Source of the DNA: Nigrospora sphaerica
Lineage: Eukaryota > Ascomycota > Sordariomycetes > Amphisphaeriales > Apiosporaceae
Length of the DNA: 64,000 bases
NCBI GenBank assembly: GCA_018287875.1
Contig: JAGVVL010000001.1
Coordinates: forward strand, 7,130,001 to 7,194,000
Direction: 5' to 3'
A program made the translations under genes and the position numbers. The notes under the pieces were generated by a model. It made no database searches. It had not been told where the DNA came from and saw only the letters and a list, made by a program, of their open reading frames with translations. This document shows, piece by piece, positions 12,108-22,856 of the stretch (its first letter is position 1; each line of letters starts with the position of its first letter).

Positions 12108-14625
12108 TCACAGGTGGACGGCCATGACGTCACTACGGTCAAAGGCCCTGCTGCAGTTGGGGCATTTCCGCATACGGTTGGCGATTCGATCGTCGATGCA
12201 CTCTTTACAGAAGATATGCCCGCAGTTCTTGAGTACCGAGTTTTTGAACCGGTTCTGACATACCGAGCACGTCGCCAGTTTCTGCGTAATCCGTCAGCAT
12301 CCGAGAGAAGCGGGCGGCGCAGTGTGAACGCCAATACTCACCCGTAGCAATTCCTCCTCCTCCGACGAGTTGCTCATGCTCTTTATCTTCCACTTGTCCC
12401 GGTCCTTGGAGGCCTGGTCCAAACGCAGCTTCATCTTCTCGTTCTCCGTCTCGAGCGCTGCCGCGCGTTCTCTAGCCTGTGCCGCCGTCGCATCTTTGCT
12501 CTTAGCCAGGCCCGACAGCTCCGATACCTGTGCCTTCAAGGATTCGTAGCGCTTCAGAGCGTCGTTGCTAGACGACTCCAAACGCTTGCCTTCTACCATG
12601 GTGGTTGTATTGGTCTGCTTCAGATCCAGCAGCTGCTTTTCCAGGTTGCCCAGTAGAGTACGGTGGTGGGCCTCGTTGTCTTTGAGCTGCGAGATGATCT
12701 CGGAGCTCTTACTGTTCTGGGCCCGCAGCTTCTTGATCTCGTCGAGATGGGTGTCGCTGTTCTTGCGCGCATCGAAGTATTTCTGATTGGCTTTGCCCTT
12801 GTCCGCAATCGCTTGATTAATGCGCTCCTCCATGCTGGCAAGGTCCATAATCTTCTTGGTGGCAAGAGCCTGGTATTTTTTGACAGCCGCCGTCATCGCC
12901 GGAAGCTCATTGTTGATCGAAGCGAAGTCCTTCTGCAGCTTTCGGTACTTGTCGCGGAGCTCCTCCGTACTCAGGTTGTCGATATCGGGCTGATCAGTCA
13001 TGTCGACATCATCATGCGGTTGGAGGCGTTGCAGTTCAAGCTCGAGGGCGTTGATACGGTCCTCCTTGGCGCTTACCAGCTCCTTCATCTGGTTGATAGA
13101 GAGCTTTTCCTGGTCTCTGCTAGCTTTCAGCATGGTAACTTCGCCATGAAGTTCGTCTCTCGCCGACCTGATGCGGACGAGCGTGTTTTCGGAATTCTGA
13201 AGCTGGTCCTCCAGTTCTTCCTTCAACGCTTCGGCCTCTTCCTCCAGCTTCTTCTTAAAAGTCTCGCGTTCAAGCGTAAGCTTGTAATTCTGCTCTTGGA
13301 GCTTTTTGTTTTCCGTCTCCACGTGGTTGACCTTCTTGATCAGATCCTCCTGGTGGCTCCGGAATAGCTTAAACACCTCGGTGCGGGCGTAGTCCTCGTC
13401 CGTCAGGTTGGTCAGCCGCGTCTGCAGGGCTGTGAGCTCTTCTTGCAGCGATTTGCTTTGAGCCAGAGCAGCATCCAGCTGTGCTTTCTGCTTTTCATTT
13501 TCCACCTTGGCTTCCCGAAGTGCGAGCTGGAGAGCCTCCGTGTTTCCATTCGAGTCGCCCGAGCCATTGCCGTTCTCCGTGACAGCGGGGCGAGTGGTCG
13601 CGCTAGCCAAGGCCTGCTGTTCGAGTTTTTGTACCTGCGTACTCTTCACTCGGTCCAACTTCCTCTCAGCCTTCATGTAGCGAAGAGTGGCAGTGTTGAG
13701 CTGTTCTGATGTGTCATCCTTCTCAGCCGAGTATCTGTCAAGCTTCATGCGTAATTCCTTCTGACTTGCCAGCAGGTTGTTTACTTGAGACTCCAATTTC
13801 GTTATGGTCGCGTTCGATTCTCCCCGGGAAGAGGCGATGCGTCCGATAATGGACTTGACAGCACTAGTTATCTTCGCCCTTTTCTCTCCGAGATGTGCCT
13901 GTAACTCGTCGTTGTCTTTAAACGATGTCTGTGTCGGAAATGGCTGCTCGTCTTCGCCTGCGTAAGGAACTTGGCGGTCCACAATCAGGGTCATTTCCTG
14001 GAGAAGCTGTATCCACCAGGCATCAACGACCCGCAGGTGGTCATCGTGATGTGCGCCGCGCCGCTGTAGCTCTTCCAGTCGAGTCTCCATGGCGCTGCAT
14101 GAGCGTTTGTATTCTTGCATTTGTCGGTAGATGGCATCCTTGGTGTACTCCTGAATTTCCCGCATCTGTCAGCGCATCTTCTTGGGCGGCCCCGTCAGAT
14201 GTGGGGCGTATGTAGGCGTAGCGGCGAGGCATCGGATCAAGGTATCAAGGTAGAAAGGCATGAGCATCAGAGGCAGTTGATGGCAGCGAGGCTGAGCACC
14301 AAGTCTGCAATGGTGAGTATTGTTTCGGCGCGGTGACAATTGCACGAGACAAAGTCTGCACAAGACAGCGCCCGGTAACAAGAAGGGTGGGCGGAGACTA
14401 TCCGATGGACAGGACAGGGTCGCGTCCCCTGGGAAATGGAATGGGCGGGGATGATCTCGGGCGTGGCGACGGGGTTGCAAGAAGACGGCTTACCTCAATC
14501 CAGGCCTCTTCCTTCGTGTCGTCGTCCTTGGAGGCTTTGGCGGCGGCACCATTGACGGCCTGGCGTTTGCTGGGAGGAGCAATGTCCTCGGCGCCGCTGA
14601 GGGCGGGTCTCTTGCGATCCTCCAT
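12108..14625 (-). CDS. bre1: E3 ubiquitin-protein ligase BRE1 (histone H2B)
   Basis: There are three exons: 14625-14494, about 14150-12342 and 12281-12108. The last intron (12341-12282, 60 nt) has donor GTGAGT and acceptor GCAG. The predicted protein is about 704 residues. It starts MEDRKRPAL, with a basic Lys/Arg stretch typical of BRE1 orthologues, runs through about 550 residues of coiled coil, and ends in a C3HC4 RING (Cys652, Cys655, Cys667, His669, Cys672, Cys675, Cys687, Cys690). BRE1 with RAD6 monoubiquitinates histone H2B, which promotes H3K4 and H3K79 methylation and Pol II elongation. The first intron is long (343 nt) and has two possible in-frame acceptors, ending at 14166 or 14151. 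I prefer the latter because [13 protein letters not shown] matches the family better as I recall it. The gene is divergent from BDP1. Confidence 0.92.
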
Positions 14626-15653
14626 CTTGACGAGTGGGGACAGAGACGTGGTTGGAGTGGTCGCCGAAAGAGGCATGAAGGCAGGCGAGGGACAGTAGAT
14701 GAAGCGGGCGCTGGATTCGGCAACGGAGAAGGGACGGCGGCTAGAAGGGATGGAGGAGGCAGAAGGCGCGCGAGGCGGTCGAGAGGACAGGACTAAGTAG
14801 GATTGATTGCCCCCGTGACCTCGGCGGGAGGGAGCGAGCCTCGCCGGGAGAGACGCGACAACGGACGTCGCAGAGGTCGACGAGGGTGCAGCTTTCGTCA
14901 AGCGAATTCCCGGTGGGAAGCTTTGGCGTCCGGTCGATAGGATGAGGAGGACACGGAGAGGAAACGATGAAGTCTCGTCGGACCCGGTCGTCGATCAATC
15001 AAGGAGTCGGAGGGAAAAAGTCCCGTCGATAGTTGCAAGAGCATGCCTAAGCCAAAAGAGGCGAACGCGAGTGTGTCTTTGGACAAAGGGAGCGCGGCCG
15101 GGGCTGGTATGTGGCTCGATTCTAGCGGGGCGATTGTGGCTAGTGGAGTGTGGCTGTCTTGACTCTTATCACTGGGATCGATGTCAGCAAGTACCTATTT
15201 ATGTACATTTCAGTAGATACCTTTGATGCTAGTGGATCCGATCCATCCATGCAATGGAATTGGAGCCCTGAGGCTCATGTACACAGTAGAGCGTGCGTGG
15301 AGCACCTAGAAGTAGATACCTCGGTACCTACATCATCTAAGTACCGCCCGTCTGACTCCTCCCGCCTTAGAGCTCCACACTACTTTTCTTTCTACTTACG
15401 GATCCATACCAACTGACTTGACTCTTCCAACCCCAAGATCACGACGCGCGCCGTCGTACCTCTTCGATCCGCGAGCGTTTGCAAGCCCCCCAAGACGGGA
15501 CATCTTGCTCCGCCGAGACGCTCTTCCGGCTCCAACGGTGTAACGCACCCATCGGTTGCCCACGTTACAGACGATGCCGCCGCACTTCCTCTAACCCGAC
15601 GACTTTCCACTCCCAACGCAAATCCCCGTGACTGACCAGTCCATCCCGCCACC
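14626..15653. other. Shared divergent promoter region of bre1 and bdp1, 1.0 kb
   Basis: Non-coding space between the two 5' ends. It contains several GTACCT/AGGTAC-type motifs (15195-15345), among them a cluster near 15300-15345. No other gene is seen. Confidence 0.65.
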
Positions 15654-17558
15654 ATGAGTTCCATGCTGAGGAAAACTGGCGGGCTGTCGTTCAAGCCCAA
15701 ATCAAAAGCCCGCCGGCCTGGTGATAGCTCTGCCTCATCTTCACAAGCACCTTCTCAGTCTCAGTCCCAGTCACAGGCGTCGACACCTGCCCCGCCATCC
15801 ACTGCGACTCCCCCCATCACGGACGTGAATAGTCCAGCCGAACCTCCGGCGGAGCTGTTGGTCAAAGGCCATAGCGCAACGGAAACTCCAACACAAGCTG
15901 TCGAATCTCTTTCTCAATTGTCGACGGCTCACGCGACCCCTGCAGTTGACCCAACTCCGAGCCAAGGTTCCCAAACTATTAAACCAACCACGCCTGGTAC
16001 GCAACGGGACTATACCGAAAAACACGCCGCGGCCCCAAGTCCCCGTACGCGCTCCCCAAATGCAACTACGGCTCCGTCTTCTTCCGGAGATGCTGTTGCC
16101 ACAACCCAACCATTATCTCTTCCTCCTTCCCAGGAACCCGGCACCTCGCAACTCCCCCAAGGCGGGCCTGCTAATGCTGGGTCAAACCAAAAGCAGGCCC
16201 GTCCGACTCAGTCCGGAGGGGTTTCAGACCCACGCCCTCTACCAAACTCTCCGCCCAGGGATTCGAACGGAGACTCACTGCCGTCTCAACCTATACCGTC
16301 CGAACCAGTCGTCGCTGCGGCAGGACCAAGCGCCAGCCAAGCCCCTCCCGCCGAGGAAGTTCCTTCAACTGCTCCGCCCAAAAAACCGCGCCAGCCTCGT
16401 AAGCGCAAGGCCCCCGTCGAGGGTCAGGGCGAGGCAGGCACCGAGAACGGCCAGGGCTCGGAAGCTGCGCCGAAGGCGAAGCGCCAGCGTAAGCCAAAAG
16501 CTCCCTCGGCCCCGACCGAAGAAGCCCAAGCAGAGTCCGACGGCGATGAGATCGGTGCATTAGCTCCCAAGACATTCCGTCGCCGACACCGGCGTGAGCC
16601 CACTCCCGAGAATGCGGAGAACCTTTCGATCGACCGCTCCACCACGAAAATGGCTGATTTGACCCGGGATCTGGGCATTGGCAAGAAGTTCAAGCACGCA
16701 GATGTGATTCTGGAGCGCCAGCGTGAGGCGCGACGTAATGCCCAGCTCCGACGGCTAGAAAAGAAGAAGATAGCCAAAGGTCTACTCCCCTGTGATCCCA
16801 CCAATGAGCAAGATTCTCGTACAGGAACGCCTGCTGCAGGGGCTGAAGAATCCTCCCAGGCCGACGGTGATTGCCCAGCAGAAATAGAGGGTGCTGGTGG
16901 CGGAGTGGCGTACGACATCATCGACGGTCAAATCGTCGTGAATCAGAACTCTCTGTCGATAAACCAGCATGCCAACCAGGATATCCACAACATGGAAACG
17001 GTCGAAGAGGATGACTTCACCAATATCACCACCTCGGCCTCCTATCTCCGACCATCACGGGCTTTGGGCGGCAACCACTGGGATGATGAGTCCACCGAGC
17101 GATTTTATCACTACCTCAAGATGTTTGGTACGGATTTCGAAACCATCTCGCATGTGTTTCCTGGAAAGACACGCCGTCATATCAAGCTCAAATTCAACCG
17201 CGAGGAGAAGCAGCGGCCAAAACGCATTAATGCTGCCATCATGGCCCGCGGCGCTAAGAAGGTGGCCATTGACCTCGACGACTACAAATCCCAGTTGCGC
17301 GGTGATATCTGGCTTGAACCGGACAAGTTTCGCGAGGAGCAGGAAAACAGAGCAGCCGAATACGAAGAGCAACTGGAGGAATTGCGGCAGCAGAGGCGAG
17401 ACCTGGGCTTGCTGGACGACATTCCAACGGCTCCAGCCGCTGCAACAGGAGCGGACGCTGAGGGTACGGGAGCGGACGGCGAGCCGGGAACGGCCAATGC
17501 GGAAGAGCAAGGCCCGGCTGCCACAGCATCTGCCAGCATAGCCGCGGTGGAAGGCTGA
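15654..17558 (+). CDS. bdp1: Transcription factor TFIIIB component B'' (BDP1)
   Basis: A single uninterrupted exon encodes 634 residues. The N-terminus MSSMLRKTGG followed by FKPK is a BDP1 hallmark. Residues about 20-300 are low-complexity Ser/Pro/Gln/Ala with basic clusters. Next come a conserved segment with DLTRDLGIGKKFKHAD, and then the SANT/Myb-like domain at about 472-525 (W-D-x-ES-x-RFY, FGTDFE, FPGKTRRHIKLKF), the part that clamps TBP and BRF1 on DNA. A charged helical region and an Ala/Gly-rich tail follow. With TBP and BRF1 this protein forms TFIIIB, which recruits RNA polymerase III to tRNA and 5S genes in the nucleus. The length is close to that of other filamentous-fungal orthologues. 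Confidence 0.93.
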   Translation: MSSMLRKTGGLSFKPKSKARRPGDSSASSSQAPSQSQSQSQASTPAPPSTATPPITDVNSPAEPPAELLVKGHSATETPTQAVESLSQLSTAHATPAVDPTPSQGSQTIKPTTPGTQRDYTEKHAAAPSPRTRSPNATTAPSSSGDAVATTQPLSLPPSQEPGTSQLPQGGPANAGSNQKQARPTQSGGVSDPRPLPNSPPRDSNGDSLPSQPIPSEPVVAAAGPSASQAPPAEEVPSTAPPKKPRQPRKRKAPVEGQGEAGTENGQGSEAAPKAKRQRKPKAPSAPTEEAQAESDGDEIGALAPKTFRRRHRREPTPENAENLSIDRSTTKMADLTRDLGIGKKFKHADVILERQREARRNAQLRRLEKKKIAKGLLPCDPTNEQDSRTGTPAAGAEESSQADGDCPAEIEGAGGGVAYDIIDGQIVVNQNSLSINQHANQDIHNMETVEEDDFTNITTSASYLRPSRALGGNHWDDESTERFYHYLKMFGTDFETISHVFPGKTRRHIKLKFNREEKQRPKRINAAIMARGAKKVAIDLDDYKSQLRGDIWLEPDKFREEQENRAAEYEEQLEELRQQRRDLGLLDDIPTAPAAATGADAEGTGADGEPGTANAEEQGPAATASASIAAVEG

Positions 17559-18761
17559 AGCAGTCAGTGCAATGCATTCGCGGGCCGGGTGACCAGATGA
17601 ATTCGCCACTTGCTGAAGTACTTCTTGAGTTCTTCATGATACCCGATGACTTCCTTGGCAACCTGGTTCGCAAGGCCTGCATGCCCAAAGATGGCCCAGC
17701 CGTGTAGGGTGACATCGCAGCATAGACAGAAAAGCATACACCATCGACTTTGCAATATGGCCCGGTGAAGGCCATGGCGCAGGTTTGTGGAAGGCGCCGC
17801 GGGCATAAATAGGAACTTCCCACCCCCGACTTCCAGTGAAATCCAAGTCTGCGCTGTTCGTGTAGCAGGTCGAACAAGGTTGCTTTGTGCTATAGGGAAG
17901 AACTGGATATATCCTACTACCCTTTTAATCTTTGTTGCCATACACTGGCTGCTTGGCCATCTATCCTCCCCCTACTTATGGCTCAGCCCGTGTCGTGACC
18001 TTGCTTAGCCGCGTGCCCGCGCAGCACATTCGTTACACTAGCCCATGTGCATATGTGTACTCATGGTTAAATAAGTGGGCGTGGGCGAAGCCACGGTTTC
18101 AACAATAACCCTGAAGCCCTCCAGGACGCCTGGTTCAAGGCGCACTGGATGGATCATGTGGTTCTGTCGGCGTAGGCCACTACCCAAACGAGCTCATGAT
18201 GCCCTCTAGCTGGATGCTGGCGTTCTGGCGAAGATATTACGCCGATACTTTAGGTACACGCGTACGAACATGGAAGGAACCTTTGGTCATTGCTTGGTTT
18301 ACTTTGCTATGAAAGTCACCACTATCGCCCCCATCTTGATCGAATCATCAAGCTTCTTTTGTGAATACGCCTGGATGCCCAAGTGCCCATGGAACCCACC
18401 CGATGCCAAGGGTTTATAGGCGGTAGAGGGAGGTGAATAATAGCTTCATGATGTCTTGCTGCCGACAAGCAAAGACAGAGCCACCCTCAATCCCATGCTT
18501 CCCACCCAGCTGTCAGGGTGAAACAACTGTGGAGTCTTCAGGAGGGTATTCTCCACTCAAGGAGTACCGTGGCTCACAGTGCCGACAATGGCAGCCATGG
18601 GTTCAGACGGAGAAGTAATATTCATCGCAAGGGTCGAGCCAAGCTGGCGTTACGCTGAAAAGATCAGAGGCGCGGGGGGTGCGGCGACCAGTGGAAGGGA
18701 TATCATACGAGATGTCGCCTGCTGCGCTCTGCAACGGATGTATAGAAGATGGCCGGCGACT
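17559..18761. other. Intergenic, 1.2 kb, convergent 3' ends of bdp1 and rad23
   Basis: Non-coding as far as I can see. It should contain the 3' UTRs of both genes. One TTAGGTACACG motif lies near 18250. There is no RNA gene or repeat of note. Confidence 0.65.
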
Positions 18762-20505
18762 CTAGTTCTGGGGCGGGTCATCATCCTCGGGCTGGTCGAA
18801 CAGGAAGTTGGCGGCCAATTCTTCGTTCTTGTCACAGGCAAAGTAGGCCTGAATGCAAGCTTCCTGACTGAAGCCCAGCCGGGTCAACTGTAATATCGTT
18901 AATATCGGCATCTCCCAACAGCCAAGAAAGTCCCAGACTCACTCTCTCGATGGCATCCCGCTCCTCCTCGGTCACGCTGATAGCCTGGGCGCCAGGGGGA
19001 AGAGCTGCATCATCGTCCGTCTCCTCGCCTAGCAGCTGCAGGAACTGATTCGGGTTCTGTGAGATTAGCTGGGCCAGCTGAGGATTGCCGGCGCCCAGCT
19101 GCTGCAGAATCGGTTCCAGCATCTGGGGCTGCTGCTGGACAATCTGGCGCAGCTGCTGGAACTGGGCGTTGTTGCGCAGAAAGTCGAGGTTGCCTAAATC
19201 CCGGGAACCCTCGGCACCTCCAGCACCTACAGCGGCGGCAGCGGCGGCAGCGGCACCGCCAAGAGCAGCTCCGGCTCCAGCACCGGCAGCGGCACCACCA
19301 CGGGCACCAGCACTCCCACCACGGCCTTGTTGTGCAGCAAGGTCGAACAGGTTGACAACCTCCTCCTCTGAGGCCTCGGCAGATACGTTGGGAGCTTGGG
19401 CGCCGGGGGCGGCCTCAGCCTGGGCAGGCGCAGCTGGCTGCTGGCGGGCAGTCTCGGGGATGCCCTGATCAAGAAGCGTTAGTGACAGGCTGCTCAGGAC
19501 CGGGCCGTTTTTTCTTACATTCAGAAGATACTCGACAGCGCGGTCGGGGTTGTGGTAAGCGGCGCGCATGGCGGCATCGATCTGAGAACGCTCAAAGCCC
19601 ATGGCCTCCATGTTGGCAATAGCACTGTTTCTCTCAGCGCCCATGGCCATGGAGTTAGAGGGGTCATTGAACGTGGTTGCGCCTGCCGGAGTCGGTGTGG
19701 CGGGAACGGCGGCCGAGGTCGTGGCCGAATGTGACGGTGCCGGCGGGGCAGCCGGGGTGGCAGCCGGGGCCCGTGCAGGGGTCTTAGGGACAGCGCTGGC
19801 GCTGGAGGAAGCAGCTGGTGCCGGGGCCGTCTTGGGCTGGTTGGTAGGGTAGGTCAGCGCGAGCCGTCGGGCTGGGCATTGCAGGACGAGGGCATGGCAG
19901 GACGAGGGCATGGCTGCCCGGGAACGTTTCGTACCTTGTTCACCATGCAGACCACGAATCCCTTCTCCTCAATCTTGTAGGTGGCGACGGTATCTTCATC
20001 CTTGAGGATCTTGCCTGCGGGGTCCAGCACCGTCAGCCAACTGTTCCGCCCCTGGTTCGTTGTCGCAGCACTGATGCTCTCGACCTACCGGAATAAATGA
20101 GCTTCTGGGCCTTGGGGTCCCATCCCTTCTCCTCCGAGATCCGCTGCTTGACAGCTGAGACCTGCAAAGAAGACGTGTTAGATCGGGGCGCAGCACGGTA
20201 GAGACAGCCGGAGCATGGGGCAGGCACGGCACAGCGAAGAGCTGAAGCTGCTAGAGCCAGAGCTGGCGCCGAGGCACAGGTGGGAGGGCGGAGGGGGCTG
20301 TGATGTGTGACGGCATACTAGGTCGGTGGGCTCGACATCGAGCGTGAACTTCTGCTGCTTCAAATCCTAGACGGTGGCACAGCTCGGTCAGCGTGGTGCT
20401 GGGGGTGCCGCGCCGACGGACAAGCGGGCGTGCGGGCTCGCTTGCACGTCACCAGGGCTGGGCGGCCACACGGGTGATGGCACTTACCTTGAAAGTGACC
20501 TTCAT
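18762..20505 (-). CDS. rad23: UV excision repair protein RAD23 (ubiquitin/proteasome shuttle)
   Basis: There are seven exons: 20505-20488, 20366-20319, 20161-20089, 20014-19935, 19836-19519, 19464-18943 and 18887-18762. Every junction has GT/AG ends and the joined frame is continuous, giving about 394 residues, the usual size. An N-terminal ubiquitin-like domain (about 1-73, starting MKVTFKDLKQQKF) is followed by an Ala/Pro-rich linker, UBA1 (about 140-179, ANMEAMGF), a second linker with a long Gly/Ala stretch, the STI1/XPC-binding domain ([22 protein letters not shown]) and UBA2 at the C-terminus ([21 protein letters not shown] split as visible, ending NFLFDQ). RAD23 stabilises RAD4/XPC in nucleotide excision repair and carries ubiquitinated proteins to the proteasome. 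Exon 1 has only 18 coding nucleotides. The 54-nt intron 19518-19465 is in frame and free of stops. Confidence 0.94.
19881..19912 (+). repeat. 16-bp tandem duplication inside a rad23 intron
   Basis: Two identical copies of GCAGGACGAGGGCATG (19881-19896 and 19897-19912) lie inside the fourth rad23 intron (19934-19837). This probably explains why that intron is longer (98 nt) than the ones next to it. Confidence 0.9.
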
Positions 20506-22856
20506 CTTGGGCAACAGTGGGTGGAGGTAATGTTGGGGCTTCTCGGGATGGTCGACGATGGTGATGAGGAGTGGTGGGGGGGAAGGTGCTGGCTGTCCGA
20601 GAAGCCGGCGTCGCAAAAGCTTTCTGTGGAGTGGTGACTTAAGTGCGCGGGCAGCGTGCTTGCTTGCAAACAAAACAGCAGTCGGTCGGTCGGCTGTTGG
20701 GGGTGGGGTGAATCAAGGCTCTCAGGGCGCAAAGGCAGTGGGCAGAGAGACCAATGGGAGAAGAAGCTGACGGCAAATGGAGTGGGAGGGAGGGAGGTGT
20801 TGGTGGTATAAGGCTGGATGTCCACTGGATGCGTGCCTGGCAATAGATAATACCTCTCCCGCAATTCCAGCCCAGTCAATAGGTTGTCGTTGGTGATCAG
20901 GCTGCCAGCTTGATGATGTAGGCCAGGCGGGGCACAGCAGCTTATGAACGCAGCCCTGGCTCCAGTGAGCGATCTGGAGGCGAATGAAGTGGCGGGACTT
21001 CCACTAGCCTATTCTGCTTGCGGCAGTGGTGGGGCTACCGAGCAGTTGGCGAATGCCCCCAGCATTGAATGTTCGACAGATGTACATGATGTATGTACAT
21101 GCGTCCGTATCTCTTATGTAAAGTACGAATAGATGCTATCGAGACTACCACACGTAAGTTACCCGGCCTCGAGTAGTGGGGTACATGATGTCTTCCTACA
21201 TTTGGTACCAACATATGAAAATCCCGCCTGTCCAGGCGAACAACCTCCATCTTATCGTCTCCATTTACAGATGCGGTCCCTACGGAGTACTGCCATCGCG
21301 AATGAACCCTGCAAGTGGGTGCGATGTACCTCTCTGTGGGAAATCTCATCTTGATCCTGAACCCCCGCCCTCAACCACATTCGCTTCCCATACTAATGTA
21401 TGCACATGCATGTACTGTACTCTGAGGATATTGATTTCCATGTACTTACAGAGGTATAAACAGAGGATGGACGACGGGATACATCGACTCTGCCATTGCC
21501 TAGGCCTTCGGATGGACGGACTATAACATAAACGTCGTTAATCCTATATACCCCATGTACGGCTTGGGAATAAAGATAGTAAGTAAATATATATACATTA
21601 ATACGCACAACAGAGATATTCATACGGACAAAGATGGATGCAGATGCCTCGTAAGCGGAGACTCTGATGGCGTACCCTTTTGCCTGAGTGCTGGGCTGTG
21701 ACCGTTTTGGATTCGAGGGCGTGTCCCGGAAATTCCGCGCCCTACACCGGCGCGGACCTTCTCCGCGAAAGTATCCAATTCGAACGCGGGATGTTAATGA
21801 TGGAATATAAAATGCCCGGGTGGCTATTGGGGATGGACCCAACAAACCCGCCATCGTTCGTTGTGTTTCTATGGCGTAAGGCTTATAGGGCCGGCGGCTG
21901 GGCCAAGCATAGCATCCCTGGTGCATGCCTGTATCTTCTTCACCAGCCACTCGTGCAAGTCATCGTCGGCCTTTGCCAGACACGGCTCGCTTTCCGTTTG
22001 CCCCGTCTCATAAGCTTCGGGCCTTGAGGGACAAGCCGCGCGCGGAGTTGAGGAGCCAGTGAGGGGCCATGGAAACTCCCTTCCCGGCCGAAATAGGTAC
22101 GGTAGTAGTACCGCGCAATATCAACGCGGGCATGCCCACAATTCACGCATAGGTACCTAGTCATCTACCTCCACTCGACATCACCTGACCGCTCGCCTGC
22201 CTTGTCTATATCCTGTTCACTGCAGGTCGGCCACGAAATATATCTATTCATTTGTAATTTCCAATGTGAATGCATTGCAACGACAGGTACGGCTTTGGAT
22301 GGATTGACACATGGTGGTTCGGCACATCATCCATGAACCCCACGTGGGTCGCGTTTGACACGGTCCACACCAGGAGAATACGTACCGTGAAGTAGACTGT
22401 GTTTCTCACCGTGTGTTCTACTGTAGGTAGCCCTATCTAAGGACTCCACACAGTCCCTTGAACTAGCACAGAACCTAGGGAATACACAGTATAAGTACAT
22501 CCATCTTTCCTCTCGTCACCCTGCCAGCGTGCCACTTTAAACTTTTTGGTCCCTCCACGCGCCCTGGCAGCGCAGCCCGGGAGAGGGGCGAGGGGGTGGA
22601 CAAAAAAAGCGCCCCAGCAGCCCTCTCTACAAGAGCCATGCTGAAAGACTGTTCTTGCTAGGGAGCTTTTTTTCGTCCACCCCTCGGGGGTGGGCTGTTG
22701 GGAATTTTCTTATCGATTTGCGGGGGCGGGGTGGTTTCTTTGCCCGTCAAGGACGACGCCCATCCACTCTTAAACCTGCCCTCCCCCCTCGACTGCGTCT
22801 AGATTTTTTGACTATTGCGCACCCTTTGCAATACCAAGCAAAGCCAGCCACCCGCC
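20506..22856. other. Intergenic, 2.35 kb, divergent promoter region of rad23 and ade5,7
   Basis: No gene is seen. The region is more AT-rich in 21040-22320, with several TGTACATG-type motifs (21079-21100), and it holds the palindrome TAGGTACCTA at 22150-22159. The last 300 bases before the ADE5,7 start have pyrimidine-rich tracts typical of fungal promoters. Confidence 0.65.
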
